Source: Physcomitrium patens
Lineage: Eukaryota > Streptophyta > Bryopsida > Funariales > Funariaceae
NCBI RefSeq assembly: GCF_000002425.4
Contig: NC_037258.1
Span: 16,720,004-16,784,003, forward strand
Length of the DNA stretch: 64,000 bases
Reading direction: 5' to 3'
The first letter of the stretch is position 1. Each line of letters begins with the position of its first letter. Positions 1 through 11,258 of this stretch are shown here, in pieces. A program made the position numbers and the translations under genes. The notes under the pieces are model-generated. The model worked only from the letters and a program-made list of their open reading frames with translations, ran no database searches and was not told the origin of the DNA.

Positions 1-1536
1 GCATTGATTTGCCCTTATCTTTTGTCTCCTTTGTTTTTTCTCCCATGATGCTGAAGTATCCTTTACAGGCAATTCTTGTGAAGCTGCCTCCCGAGCCTTG
101 TCTCTTCGAGTTTACCTCTTAAAAGAATTTCCTTCTCTAGTATCATCAAAATTTCCTCGTCTTTTTTCTTCCATCAAAGCTTCATGTTGGCTTTTAGCAA
201 TATATGCATGAACTGAAAGAGACTCAACAGGATCCTCCCAACCTGTTCTTCCTCGTATTGTAGCTGCAGTTCTCAATAACGCTTCTCGAGGTAATTTCCC
301 TTCTTGCATTGTAGAAACGGCAGAAGCCCAAAACTCACTAGTTTCCGTACTCCCACCAATTTCATCCTCTACTCTAGCACCATAACTTGCACTTTCTCGT
401 ACTACTGTTTCATGCTCTTTTAAGTAATCTTGAACCAATGCTCTCATTCCTCCCTTGCCAAAATTGGTTTGAAGAAGATCCTCCTTATCTTTCAATGCTA
501 TCTTCCCATCTTTCCAGCAAATAATTCCCTGCCGTATCATATTATTAAATTCATTGCAATCTTTTCTAGTGTGTGAAGCATCATCACACCAAATGCATCT
601 TTGTACATATCCTTGTTTTGAAACATTCTTCGAATTGTTTATAGAAGTATTCTCTTCAAGTCTTGCCAATTTGATTTGAAGATCTCGCATTCCTCGTATA
701 ATTTCTTCCATCCCCATATCTGCTTTCTTTGACAAGGATGTCGAAGGTTGAACTGTAGGCATTGTCGGTGGTGTTGTACGTACTGGAGCTTTGGGTGCTT
801 GTACTGTTTTCGGGATATTGCTCCTATCCTTCCTCCTTTCTTTTTTTGTAAGCAACCCCACCGCATCTTCAACGTTCTTCCACTTCGTTGTCAATCCTTC
901 ATCTTCTTCTTTGTCTTCAAGAAGGGGTTCTAATTTCTCTTGCAATTCTCCATCAGCAGCTTGAAGAAATAGATCAACTTTGTTCGGCTCCAATGTCAAT
1001 TTTTCTACCTTCGATAATTGAGAGTACTGCCTCTCAAATTCCCTTAGTAGCTCTGTTGCTTGCAAATTCTTATTGGGCCGTTCAATCCATCCCAGAAACA
1101 GCTTCTTAGTAACGCGATCAGCATCTTCCAAGAAATATTCGTCTTTCAATGCATGTGAAAAATCCTCCCATGAATTCCCACAACGATTCGTAATCGATGT
1201 AATGTGGTCCCTTATCTCCGATATCGTGGCAAGTCCAAATAGTGCAACCATTTTTCTCTCACAAACCCGATTTAATTCCATTTCACGAACATAACATCTT
1301 AAATATCTTGAAATATTCCTCCCATCAAATTGATCAATTTTATTGACCACTGCTTGCAATGCTTTGGTTGCCAAAGATTCCTTTCGATCATTGCTTTGTT
1401 GTTGCTGCATTGACAATGAGAAGGCTTGAAACAAACTAGCAATAGACGGATCCATGTGCATACCTTGTCCTTTAGAAGACTCCCCACCAGAAATTTCTCC
1501 CAAAAATCCTTCAAAATTTTTATTTTCGTTTTCCAT
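1..1536 (-). CDS. Gag polyprotein of a Ty3/gypsy-type LTR retrotransposon, running off the window
   Basis: An open frame of 474 codons runs from ATG at 1536 down to a TAA at 112-114. The product is a retrotransposon capsid/nucleocapsid precursor. Visible parts are a Gln-rich N-terminus (around residue 45), a helical capsid-like middle with LREFERQYSQL, a basic/proline-rich linker and one CCHC zinc knuckle, CIWCDDASHTRKDC, with exact C-x2-C-x4-H-x4-C spacing. The start lies about 70 bp inside the primer-binding site, as expected for gag. After the TAA the same frame stays open for 37 codons to the window edge (111-1), so gag and the next domain may be separated by one stop codon. Gag is intact, so this is one of the youngest insertions here. 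Pol lies outside the window. I am sure of gag and less sure of the lineage. Confidence 0.8.
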
Positions 1537-1587
1537 AAAAATAAAGATAAAATCAACCGAAATCCAATACCTTCTACCTCAAGCTTC

Positions 1588-1603
1588 CACGTCGGGTTCA
1601 CCA
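1588..1603 (-). promoter_or_regulatory. tRNA primer-binding site of the first gypsy element
   Basis: On the minus strand the sequence TGGTGAACCCGACGTGG starts four bases after the LTR end. It begins with the TGG that pairs with a tRNA CCA end and resembles primer sites of plant gypsy elements. It fixes the orientation of the element and the inner LTR border. The tRNA species is not assigned. Confidence 0.6.
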
Positions 1604-1607
1604 CTTA

Positions 1608-2976
1608 TGTCGTATTACGTGCTTTCCTGCTCGAGAATGCGCCGGGCGTCTGGCTGTAGAAGGTAGTATGGAGATTCGCCAATAGTCAAGCAGTCTATCA
1701 GTTTTTGACTGCTGGAATATAAACGACTGCAACAATGTATTGTAAATCTATACGGGTGCTCTTCGACTGCTTGTCGAAGTCCTTTTTGCGCCAGCCGGTA
1801 GGTCTCTAGACGTTACAGAGAACCCCGTACAACCCAAACTGTTAACCTTCAATACTGCTTTGTACTTACGATCTTGTATCCACTGACTGTCTTGTTAGAT
1901 TAACCCAATAAATTTCATTCACTCCGCATACTCAATCCTATAGACACCCTTTTAATCCTTCAATCACAGACGTAACTCGATTTCACAAAACAGTCAAGAG
2001 TATTCAAATCCACTTCATTTAAAAATCCCGATTCACCATTACAATACTGACTTCAGCAGCGAGTGCCTCAGTCTTCCCAAAACTCCACGAAGAAGAAAAA
2101 TCCAAATTCTCTGTCTTTCCTTCCCCGATCCGAAGCATGAAGCTCCTCTCTCTAATTCCCTTGATCTTCAAAAAAACCTCCAATGAAAACCGAACTGGTA
2201 ACCTTGCAGAAGCTTGAAAACTCGCTCCCCCCCCCCGATTTCCCCTTAAAAAAAAAACCCACACCACTCCAAAACTATATCCCCCCTAACCTTATCCTCT
2301 GAATTTCTTCAATCTTCCGTCTTAGATCCGGAATTGGCTCCCACCTCAAGCTTGGATCCGAAATTGGCTCTCACCTCAACTTGGATTCGAAATTGGCTCT
2401 CGCCGCCAAGCTTTCTCCTCCGTTTTTACCTTTAAGAAATCCATTTACCGAAAACAACGTTCCCTGAGACGGCACAGAGAACAGGACAGCCTGAAACAGA
2501 ATCGAACCCCGTAATCGAGACCACATTGAGTCGCCCGACCAATTCAGGTCCTATATTGGTAAAGATGCCCGTAGTAACCTGGATGTTCCCGTAATTGGGT
2601 CAAATTGGTCCTCGCGTCAGATTGGCTAAGACCCGTAGTAAGACCTGGATTTCCCGTAACTAGACTGCATTGGGTTGCCCCACCAATACAGGTCTCATAT
2701 TGGGTAAGAGGACCCGGATTGGATTATCGAAATTGGATCCAATTGGCTCCTCGAACCCGTCGTGTGAATTGGTCCTTTTCTTCCTGCTGACTCCCGTTAT
2801 TGGAATCGAATGGGGCATTTCAGTATGCCCCGGCTGACTGTAACGGAGTCACTGAACCTGACCACTCAGTATTTGTACTGGAGTTGGTCGATGTTCCCAA
2901 TATTCGAGGTAACTGAATATTAATAAAATTCCCCTTTCTTTTTGTTTTCACTGTATACTCGTGTCACAACACGACA
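1608..2976 (-). repeat. 5' LTR (1369 bp) of the first gypsy element
   Basis: Read on the minus strand it starts TGTCGTGTTG at 2976 and ends ATACGACA at 1608, so the ends form a 6-bp inverted repeat TGTCGT/ACGACA with the TG...CA dinucleotides of an LTR. The primer-binding site and gag follow directly. On the other side the sequence is the RNase H coding region of another element, so this LTR marks an insertion into it. The middle holds tandem repeats. The 3' LTR is outside the window. Confidence 0.7.
2326..2413. repeat. 30-bp tandem repeat, three units, inside the LTR
   Basis: Three imperfect copies of a 29-30 bp unit with core GAAATTGGCTCTCACCTCAA lie head to tail. Next to them (2507-2745) a longer unit of about 146 bp is repeated twice imperfectly, with shared blocks such as CCCGTAA and CCAATTCAGGTC. 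Such subrepeats are common in long gypsy LTRs and may hold enhancer-like elements, but no function can be read from the sequence. Confidence 0.65.
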
Positions 2977-2979
2977 CCG

Positions 2980-4390
2980 CATTGGCATGTTTCTTGTCAG
3001 ATCGGATGTTAATCATAAAGTTGAATTCTTGGAGAAGTAACATCCATCGAGGAATTCATCCACTAAATTGAGGTTTATTTATCATATACTTAAGCGCATC
3101 ATGATCAACGTGGAACACAAATGAGTATCCAAGTAGATAGTGGCAGAATTTCTGTACAAACTAGATCATTCCGAGGGCTTCTCGCTTGATAGTATTATAA
3201 TTTTGTTCTGCAGCAACAAATTGTTGGCTCGGATAATATATGGAATGATCTAATCATTTTTCATCCTTTTGACTGAGAATGGATCCAATAGCAACATTAG
3301 ACACATCCACATAGACATGAAATGGTTTTGTCTAAGAAGGTATTATAAGAATTGAGGCAGATACCAATTTTCATTTCAATTCGTCAAATGTGAAAGTACA
3401 GTCTTCAGTCCATATTGGGCTAGATCCATCTGACGAGGGTTTCTTTAACAAGTGGGTTAACGGTTGATAGATAACCGCAAAGGATTCAATAAAACGTTGA
3501 TAGTAGCTGACATGGCCAATGAAACTGCGCACGCCCGATACCGTATCTGACTTTGGTAAATCCAATATACAAGTAACTTTATCAGGGTCTATAGCGATAC
3601 CTTTAATAGAGACAATATGTCCCAATAGCTTCCCTGATGGTATGCCAAATTGACACTTCTCTAAATTTAGAGATATCCCATACTTGTCATATTGATTCAA
3701 ACAGTTATCCAGACATGCTAGATGTTCAGCCGTTGTGCTAAAGGTACAGAAATCGTCCAAAAATATCTCTATTGATAAACGTAGGTAATCTTGAAATACT
3801 TCTATTATTACTTGTTGAAAAGTAGCCGAGGCATTACATAATCCAAATGGCATTACATTATAGGTGAATGTACCCCAATCTGTGATAAACGTAGTCTTCA
3901 ACTGGTCTTCTTCGGCAATTTTAATTTGATTATACCCCAAAAATCCGTCCAAAAATGAGTATCATTCATGTTTGGCCAGTGCGTCCAAAACACTATCTGT
4001 AAATGGTAATGAAAAATAGTCCTTCTTAGTAGCCGCATTTAACTTTCAAAAATCCTGACATATCTTGATTTTTCCATTCTTCTTCGGTACCATCACAATT
4101 GGCGACATCCATGTACTATTCAGAATAGGATAAATAAAACCCACGTCAAGAAATTTATCCAATTTTTCTTTCACTAAAAGAGAATATTTTGATTAAGCCG
4201 ATGTTGTCTTTGACGAATTGGCATAATATCCTCCTCTAAAATAATCTGGTGCTCACACACGTCGGCTGGAATCCCTTTCAAATCCGCATACGACCATGCA
4301 AAGGTAGATTTGTGACGGACAAAAAAGTATTTCCAAGCATCCAATTTTATACATATAATATTGACATATATTTTAATTAGCTATGGCATT
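2980..4390 (-). pseudogene. Reverse transcriptase/RNase H remnant of the Athila/Tat-like element
   Basis: The best-preserved piece is a 193-codon open frame, 3952-3371. It reads LDGFLGYNQIKIAEEDQLKT, then MPFGLCNASATFQ, then IFLDDF (the YxDD catalytic box in the FLDD form), then the connection segment FIGHVSYYQRFI. Below 3371 the RNase H domain continues with stops: FHVYVDVSNVAIGSILSQ, then AAEQNYNTIKREAL, then HVDHDALKYMI, ending KKHANA at about 2985. There the frame is cut by an inserted LTR. Upstream, 4390-3953 holds the N-terminal RT part in broken frames. It cannot encode active enzyme. Confidence 0.8.
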
Positions 4391-5100
4391 TTGTTGGTGC
4401 CTAGGTTAATGGATTGACACACAAGGTCTTCAATAACCTCTGATTTAATTGTCTTCTCTTGATCTGAATATCTTGTATTATCTGACATATGGAAACTATC
4501 CAATTTTGGTTCCAATGTGCTGATTCTATTGACTACGGGATTGTTCATCCATTCGGCAATAATATGATCCAAGTTAATTGCATCCTCTTGATGCAGTAAA
4601 TATTCGTTGGGACCTCTACATTGGTAGACTCCTGCCTTTGCTGTTGAATTGTTTTGTCCTATCCCAAATTGCGGTGAACCTATAGCATCGTCATCTTCCT
4701 TAATGGATTGACTCTCATTGTTTGATATAAATTCTAATTCTGACAATTGAGATTTTTCATGATATTCTACCGGGTATATCTGTAGAACAATCTGGTCATG
4801 GCCATTTCTAATTATCAATGTATCTCGACCCCAATCGTTCTTAGCTTTGGCTTGATAAAGCCAAGGTGTGCCCAATAAAATGGGATACGATAACGTAGAA
4901 CTTTGTAATCGAAATACAATATAATCAATTTTGTATGTCAATCCTGTAATTACAGTGATAATATTATGAAAGATTTTTACTAGCTTTACCCGTCTATGAT
5001 CCGCCATTCGCAAGATCAATGTCGTAGGCAGCAATTGCTTTAGATCCAAGTCCTCTATTGTATCCGCATTCATTAAATTCACACTAGAGCTACCATCAAC
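4381..5100 (-). pseudogene. Retropepsin-region remnant of the same element
   Basis: A 233-codon frame begins just after a VDGSSSV-like protease active-site context and contains the flap/hydrophobic segment LSYPILLGTPWLYQAKAKND, typical of plant gypsy proteases. It is followed by an acidic linker before the reverse transcriptase. The Asp-containing start of the protease domain lies across a stop at about 5100, so the enzyme is broken. The fragment at 5625-5281 (114 codons) is the less conserved gag-protease linker. Confidence 0.65.
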
Positions 5101-5789
5101 TTATATCCCTGGAATTAAAATGCCATTGATTGATACATCGATTGTTGGTGCTCTTGGATCTGGGTTTAAGCTAACTTCATGAATTTCTTTAGTGTGGGAT
5201 CTTCATCGTATTAACGCTGAATTCAATGTACATCAACATTTTGGTGCTACAACCAAAAGTTGCTTCATTGTAATTGAAGGCTAAATAACATCCAAATCCT
5301 TCAAAATGTCATAGGATTCCATACTGAGAGTAATTTCCAATGCTCTTTTGCATTTCATTGGTTTCGATTTTACTTTGTTCGGCAACAATTCTTTCTTGGC
5401 GATTGAGATTGCCGCAGGTAACTTCGCTAATTTTTCTACCACTAAAGGTTCCTTTAATGCATAAGATCTTTTATTGGGTTGTACATGTATTGATACTTGG
5501 TTAGTTGAGATTGAACTTGATGGTCCCGGCAAATTAGCACGTGGAACCAAATTAGGTTCCTCAGTCTGTTGAGGTCTCAATATTGGGATACGTCCCAATA
5601 CTGATACTGATTCATTTAGCCCCATGGACGGTGCTACTTACTTTCCTACGATTGGTTCATCTAGGTCCTCAATTGGATTCTTGTATTTTTGTTGGTCTTT
5701 GGTAAGCACTGTGTTCACCACCTCAACATGATATATTAGTGAGTCTCGTTGAACAGGACCTTTGTCCTCCGCCAGTTGGCTTATTTGCA

Positions 5790-7703
5790 TTTGCTAGTCC
5801 CAGTTATTATAATTAAAGGGCGCATTGCACTGCTGATAAGTATGACCAGACTGCTTATAATTTCCACATATTGGAGCATAGTCATTAGTGGCCCTTGGAT
5901 TAGGACATTCACTCGCATAATGTCTGATTTGTCTGCAACGATAGCAACAAAGTGGTTTCCTGCTAGCTCCTTTAGGAATATTGGGTGTCTCTATTGGTAT
6001 ATAATTGCTAGGTCTGTTCCATGTCCAATGAATAAAGGATCCTGGTTGATCCATTGTTACTGTAGACTCTAGCATTGGCTTTGTCATAGGTGGATATTGA
6101 TGGTATCCTGATTGGTTCATCGCCAATCCGTGAGTATTGGATACACCTTCTTAGTGAAATTCAGAGTTTAAAAAATTAGAATAATTCCTGTTTTGTTTAT
6201 TTTCTCGATTTTTATTTCAGCCAAATCTATTATTCATTTGTACTTAATTGACATCCCACGAAGTTGGTTGAATCATTATCTAGTTACTGAATTGTTGTTG
6301 CTTCCGTAAATTCCAATAGTTGGTGGTAATATGCTTGCCCCTGCAAAAGGTACATTGTACAATCATTTGGGGTAGTGAAGGACATTCAGTTACTAAATGA
6401 CCTTACCCCTTACAATTGCTGCACCAGACATTGGAACGCATATTGGTTGGTTTATGCCTCTTTTCTTTATTCTTGGCCAAATTCACAACCAATTCATCCA
6501 TTTTTTTTGTCAATGTTAATAGCAATGACTCATTGGGATCCCTTGATACCAATGCATTTGGCAATTCCTTCGTAGGTATTGATTTTTGATATGCAAAATA
6601 AGGCTCATACGGGTGTGATGCTGATGGTGGTACAGCTTATAATGGAATAGCATCCACTATTTTCTATGGAATTGTACCATAATTATTCCTTCCAGATAAC
6701 TTTTCGATGCGTCATTCGAATTTGTCATTTGATAACATCCTTGAGATGGAATCATCGCGGCTCCAACTATTAAGTTCTGGTCATAGTGACATTCCTCCTA
6801 TACTTTTGCTCACTGAAGAGATGATGCAATGGTGGCTGATTGGGCCTCCTTTACAAACATCTTCAATTCTGGTGGGTGTAGTCCATTAACCAATATGGAC
6901 AACACAAACGATTTCGGTATTTGGTTATTTGGCCATTTTCGAAGTATATCTACTATACGACCATAATATGACTGTACCGCTTCCCCTGGTACTATTTTGC
7001 TATTCATTAATTTTTTTCTAAGACGTTCTTCAAAATTGATTGGTCAAAAATGGGCTGAAAATGTATTTTTCAATGCCTCCCAATTGATAAATTGTTCCAC
7101 AGGTTGGCAGTTATACCACTCAAATGCTATGTCTTTCAATGTCGTTGGTAACCATCTCAGCCAAATGTCTTTTGTTCTTCCATTATTGGCTACACACGCC
7201 ATTAAGAATTGAGACAAATGTCGATCTGGATCTGCATTTGACAAACCCCGAAAAGTAGGTAATGGCACGATGTTAGTCGTTTGATCATCCACTGCACCCA
7301 TTTGAACTGCAATTGAAACTTCTGGTCCTCTGGACGCCATTAAAGATGCCGGTGTTCCACTCAATTCCTTATTAAAATAAAAATTGTCTCTCGTAAAAGT
7401 CTTTTTCAAACTTCCAAGCCTTCTCAATTGACTATTATTATTTCCAAATAATTTTACTACTTGAATATGAGGTTAAAACGATGGATTTTGATATACTTTG
7501 AATTGGTTTTTATTAGCAAGTGATTTATGCCAATCTTCAAAACTAGTCTTGTTAGAATCTAACGTATCTCCAATTGAGAAAATACCCAATGGAGTACCTA
7601 ATTCCTCTGTGCCTTCTTCACTTTTCGTTAACGGCTTTGAGAGGTATGCTGGACTATTAGCAGTGCTCTCTACGAGTGCTCTTGATAATTTCTTTAACGG
7701 CAT
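5790..7703 (-). pseudogene. Gag remnant of the Athila/Tat-like element
   Basis: Three neighbouring open pieces make up gag. 7703-7473 is the N-terminus. 7427-7044 contains PTFRGLSNADPDRHLSQFLM, then WLRWLPTTLKDIAFEWY, the plant retrotransposon capsid motif. 7007-6810 continues with PGEAVQSYYGRIVDILRKWP. Toward the C-terminus, 6126-5794 holds two CCHC-like knuckles (CYRCRQIRHYASEC and CGNYKQSGHTYQQC, the latter with one ligand changed), and 6410-6440 holds another. Stops and frame changes separate the parts. Confidence 0.7.
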
Positions 7704-7830
7704 GTACTTCTAAAATATTAGAGATCGATCGTCTTTTGGATACGATCGAATATGCCGATAGGCATGCAACCACGGCATAATCTAACTTTGTCGATGCTTC
7801 TTTTTCAATTTGGCGTTACACATTTTTCAT

Positions 7831-8040
7831 GTATATGAGCTTCAATTATTAGGATCACACAATTAACCACTACTGCTGAATGCTTATCATATCGACAAAT
7901 ACTTAACTTTTCCTCCTATTGTCCACTTATTCATATCAATACGATAACAACCACGACATTAATTTTAGTACCCTGTGTAATTCACAAATACACAAGCATA
8001 ATCCAAACCTTGGAATGAACAACTTCAAGTCCACAAATTT
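7831..8040 (-). repeat. Partial second copy of LTR sequence inside the leader
   Basis: These 210 bp repeat 8323-8535 of the adjacent LTR in the same orientation, 492 bp apart (shared blocks include GAGCTTCAATTATTAGGATC and CAAACCTTGGAATGAACAAC). Between the copies lie the LTR end, primer site and start of the leader. A regular element has no LTR piece here, so this is a local duplication or partial second insertion. The copies differ at about one base in ten to fifteen by eye. Confidence 0.75.
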
Positions 8041-8225
8041 GGCGTTAGACAACAAATTTTTTGCTTGCGATGTCTCTGTTCTTTCCTTTGATTCCTTTAT
8101 TCTCTTTGCTGTTAAATTCTCATTTTTAATAACCATACTCTTTCATTATTTCTATTGAGTTTGCTTCCTAATCTCCTTTACTACTTTGGCGGTTAATTCC
8201 TAACACTCAATAATGTTGTCAATCT

Positions 8226-8243
8226 ATGGCAGTGGCGCCAAAA
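8226..8243 (-). promoter_or_regulatory. Primer-binding site, TTTTGGCGCC type
   Basis: On the minus strand TTTTGGCGCCACTGCC follows directly after LTR end ...AATCACA. The same motif at 35730 (plus strand) reads TTTTGGCGCCGCTGTT and is followed by a homologous leader, which supports both assignments. TGGCGCC-type sites are known from Athila/Tat-like plant gypsy elements. Confidence 0.75.
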
Positions 8244-8997
8244 TGTGATTGTCGTTTTACTTATTCCAAAAGAAACCTCCCAGAATAAACCCATATAAGA
8301 GAATTCGAATACAGGAAAAGACCATGTATATGAGCTTCAATTATTAGGATCACATAATTAACCGCTACTGCTGAATGCTTATCATACCAATAAATACTTA
8401 ACTTTTCTTCCTATTGTCCACTCTCTCATATCAATATGATAACAACCACGACATTAATTTCAGTACCTTGTGTAATTCACAAATACACAAGCATAATCCA
8501 AACCTTGGAATGAACAACTTTAAATCCACAGATTTTGATTGAGACAATTCTTTCGATTACAATTTCTCTCCACTGAACTTACAACCTTATGATAAACATT
8601 GACTGGAAACTTCCATACATCATCAATCTTTTACAATAATTGATAAACAGTGATCCATAAATAACTTCGTAAATCAAACATTGATTTATTAAATCGATTC
8701 TCTTCACTAGAATCAACACTAACACATAAGAAACAAGAAAATTAAGAAGAAGAGATAGCACCAAGCTTATCTCTGGCTCAATATTATCGCAGTCTGGCAT
8801 TTTTTTCCTCTCTCCCATCCTCCTTATACTACCCCGAGATACCAACTCCTATATTACAGATGATAACTATTTTTCCTCACTATTCATCCATTCTACCTGT
8901 TGAACCACATTTTTAGCAGTTATCTATCCATATTTACACTATATACTAGGTATTCACATTCTAAAAATAACTACTTATTCTACAATCTGACAGAACA
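8244..8997 (-). repeat. 5' LTR (about 754 bp) of the Athila/Tat-like element
   Basis: The inner end is fixed by the primer site: the minus strand ends ...GACAATCACA at 8244. The outer end is placed at TGTTCTGTC (8997) by comparison with the related plus-strand LTR at 34930-35729. Shared blocks include ATAAGCTTGGTGCT. The outer border is uncertain by some tens of bases. No protein is encoded; the 88-codon frame inside is a chance frame. Confidence 0.6.
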
Positions 8998-9636
8998 GAT
9001 AGAGGATATTTGACCATTAGTGTAAAGAGGTATCGAAAGTTAGCAGATTGAGGTTGTTTAGGGTTTCTGTAATATGTGGAGATCTACCGACTCGAATAAG
9101 GTGACTTTTGGTGTGGTAAGTTGAAGACTTCTAGGTGGCGGTCAAGATACATCAATGTGGATTAACAGCATTTTCTTGCAACCTTTAAGTTAGATTGGAT
9201 TGAAACTTCTTGAGCATTTAGAAGGCTTACAAAGACACTAGTGGTAGAAATTTACAACAATCAGATGGTTAGATTGAGAATTACAACTTATTGAAGCTCG
9301 TTGTCTAAAATTAGGGTTAAAAATAAAATAAAATAAAATAAAAATAAAATAATAAAATAAAAATAAAATAATAAAATAAAATAAAATAAATAAAAAAATA
9401 AAAACTAACAAATAACAAAAGACTTTGTGCTTATAATATCTTGAAGTTATTAAAAATAGTGTTTTTAAGAACTTTGTATTGGGATTAAGGTTTTACATTG
9501 AAATTCGAAATAGTTTGTATTTAGATGTTTGAAATCCACTAGCTTACTTGGATATTTGCAAAACATTATTTTATCTTCTACAGTCAGACGTCCGGTGCAT
9601 TCTCAAGCAAGATAGCATGTTATACGACACTGACTT
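8998..9636 (+). repeat. LTR remnant, plus orientation, ending at 9636
   Basis: The last about 60 bp (9577-9636, from CTTCTACAG to ATACGACA) match the 3' end of the LTR at 1608-1665 in opposite orientation, including the terminal ACGACA. No primer site or gag follows, so this is a solo or truncated LTR. It abuts a Tcn1-like gag fragment. The left border and most of the body could not be matched to anything, so only the right end is firm. Confidence 0.45.
9316..9410 (+). repeat. (AAAATA)n-type simple repeat
   Basis: About 95 bp of AAAATA/AAAATAAT units without other bases. It sits inside the LTR remnant and may descend from an A-rich promoter stretch or replication slippage. Confidence 0.85.
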
Positions 9637-9649
9637 TGATAAATACGTT

Positions 9650-10375
9650 TCAGAAAACTTAGGAGCTGCCGCCATTACTTGACTTGCTCCTCTCCATTTA
9701 AATCTTTATTTTTGACGCCTTTCCAAATAAACCATTGTCGCATGCAATGACTTGAGTAATAAATTATTCTAAAGATTCTACTTACGACATTATTAATAAC
9801 AAATTTTTGACACTATCCTTCAATCTATATCCAAATTGGTTGATAAGTGCTTTGTTGTTCCAGTCCATGTCGCAAGCAAGATTTTAAAATTCGACAGCAT
9901 ATGTAGTAGCTGATTGTAATCCTTGAAGTAAGGATAGAGGCTTGGTCTGTCCTACTCATTCTCGATCACTTTCTCTGAATATGGCCATAAACACTTCTAG
10001 AAATAAATTCAAATCATAAAAGAGTCATGAATCTTTTTCCATTAAAGGTACAAACCAAGGGAGAGCACTTCTTCTTTGTAGTGTATCTGAAAATCCAACT
10101 TGGATAAATCCATCAAGATATTCGAAAAGATGCAACCTTAGATACAGCTTGACTTGTTGCAAAAATCCTCAAAATTTTGATCTTGTTCCATCAAACTTCT
10201 CAGGCATACTAATTCTTCTCCCTATCATACTTGTAGAAGCAAAACTCCCTAGATTTGGTTGTGACGTTGATCTATTTGCTATATTCAACTGCAAAACTTC
10301 TTGTCGCAGACTCTGAACTTCTTTTATATGCGTAGGCATAGTACTTCTACGATTCATGTTAAAAATATGTGAGAT
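9650..10375 (-). pseudogene. Gag fragment of the diverged Tcn1-like element
   Basis: The open piece 10357-10169 reads MPTHIKEVQSLRQEVLQLN, a coiled-coil-like N-terminus, and then RRISMPEKFDGTRSKF, the capsid start of Tf1/sushi/Tcn1-type gag. Below 10169 the reading continues with stops through LQQVKLYLRLHLFEYLDGF, LPWFVPLMEKDS, and ALINQFGYRLKDSVKNLL, matching the gag order of the intact-length copies. The zinc knuckle is not reached. Confidence 0.7.
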
Positions 10376-10696
10376 TTCTACTCTTAGAGTGTTGATAAGC
10401 TCATGAAGATCTGCTATAGTTGCAAATCTATTTTCACTTCATTTGACAGTACCATCCATAATCTTTCCTTCTATTGAAAATTTAAATAAATTCAAAAGTT
10501 AAATTAGAAGAGGATAATCTACATCCTCTAAAAATAAATGCCACAAAGAGAGATAATCTCTTCTATTTAAAAAAAAGATCAGTGTTAGAAAATAAGATTT
10601 TTTGTTTAAAGGTGGATAGTTCGTAACCTTCAAAATACAATAATAGAAGTGAGATAATCCACTCACTTCTAGAACAAGACACAAATAATATATTAG

Positions 10697-10708
10697 CACT
10701 CTTGTCAA
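10697..10708 (-). promoter_or_regulatory. Putative self-primer binding site (diverged copy)
   Basis: On the minus strand TTGACAAGAGTG lies 2 nt after the LTR end. It is the exact reverse complement of CACTCTTGTCAA (minus strand, plus coordinates 10876-10887) in the LTR, 31 nt below TATATAT. The copy at 18804 has the same spacing and pairing, so the arrangement has been kept although the flanking leader has changed. Confidence 0.6.
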
Positions 10709-10710
10709 AC

Positions 10711-11258
10711 TGTCAAGGACATGAATCTTGAAAAATTGGAATCCTCAATACACTCTTCTATCACTAAAGAGAACTAGAAAGTCGCTCAAAAAGTAATGTA
10801 ATATTAACTAGAATGGCTATTGCCAAAAACAAAAACATAAGAAAGTCTTGAAATAAGACTAAGACTAGAAAGGCATTGACAAGAGTGAAGAAGGCTTCAC
10901 TCTTGCCTCCATATATACTATCTAACAAAGAGCCACGTGGTGATGTTCTATAGGACCTCCAATATGTGTTGACTTTGCTAGCCACATGTCTTATCTTGCA
11001 AGGCAAGTTATCTATGTATGCACCACGTAGTTGACTTGTTCCACAAGCTACTACACAGAGGTTACTTGTTCCATAAGCTACCAATACATGGTTAGCTTTT
11101 TGGCCAAGTTTCTAACCTACGAACACATCTGTAGTCAAAACCACGTCTATAAAGCTTCTAGGAAGCTTCTCTAGAAGACATTATGAAATTATTCTATTTT
11201 ATCTACTTCTACTTAATCATATAAGTAACTATTGACGTAAATATATATGTCTATGACA
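10711..11258 (-). repeat. 5' LTR (548 bp) of the diverged Tcn1-like element
   Basis: Starts TGTCATAGAC at 11258 and ends TGTCCTTGACA at 10711 on the minus strand, against TGTCACGGCC...GTCCTTGACA in the 552-bp LTRs of the composite. The central part is clearly homologous (AGTCAACACATATTGGAGGT, the TATA box at 10911-10917, and the hairpin GCAAGAGTGAAG/CTTCTTCACTCTTG). Overall divergence is large, so this is an older family member. Confidence 0.75.

Larger units (their letters stand above)
2977..8997 (-). mobile_element. Degenerate Athila/Tat-like gypsy retrotransposon, 3' part lost at the insertion
   Basis: In minus-strand order this has an LTR (8997-8244), a primer site, leader, gag (to about 5790), protease (about 5100-4381) and reverse transcriptase/RNase H (about 4380-2980). 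It then stops where another gypsy element has inserted at 2976/2977. Integrase and 3' LTR are not in the window. The frames are broken by many stops, so the element is old. The Athila/Tat placement rests on the RT residues (FGLCNASATFQ, FLDDF, GHIVSIKGI) and the TTTTGGCGCC primer site. A related LTR and leader occur on the plus strand at 34930-35943. Confidence 0.75.
9640..11258 (-). mobile_element. Truncated Tcn1-like (chromovirus) retrotransposon: LTR plus partial gag
   Basis: Read on the minus strand: LTR 11258-10711, self-primer site 10708-10697, leader, and gag from 10357 to about 9650, where it stops beside an LTR remnant. It is a diverged relative of the composite at 18804-31777: the LTR, TATA/hairpin block and gag signature PEKFDGTRSKF are all recognisable. 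Pol and 3' LTR are missing. It is inserted just inside the leader of another gypsy element (11259-11438). Confidence 0.75.

Noticed and set aside
7919-8158. Plus-strand frame of 79 codons
   Set aside because: Lies in LTR and leader sequence of the minus-strand element; an antisense chance frame.
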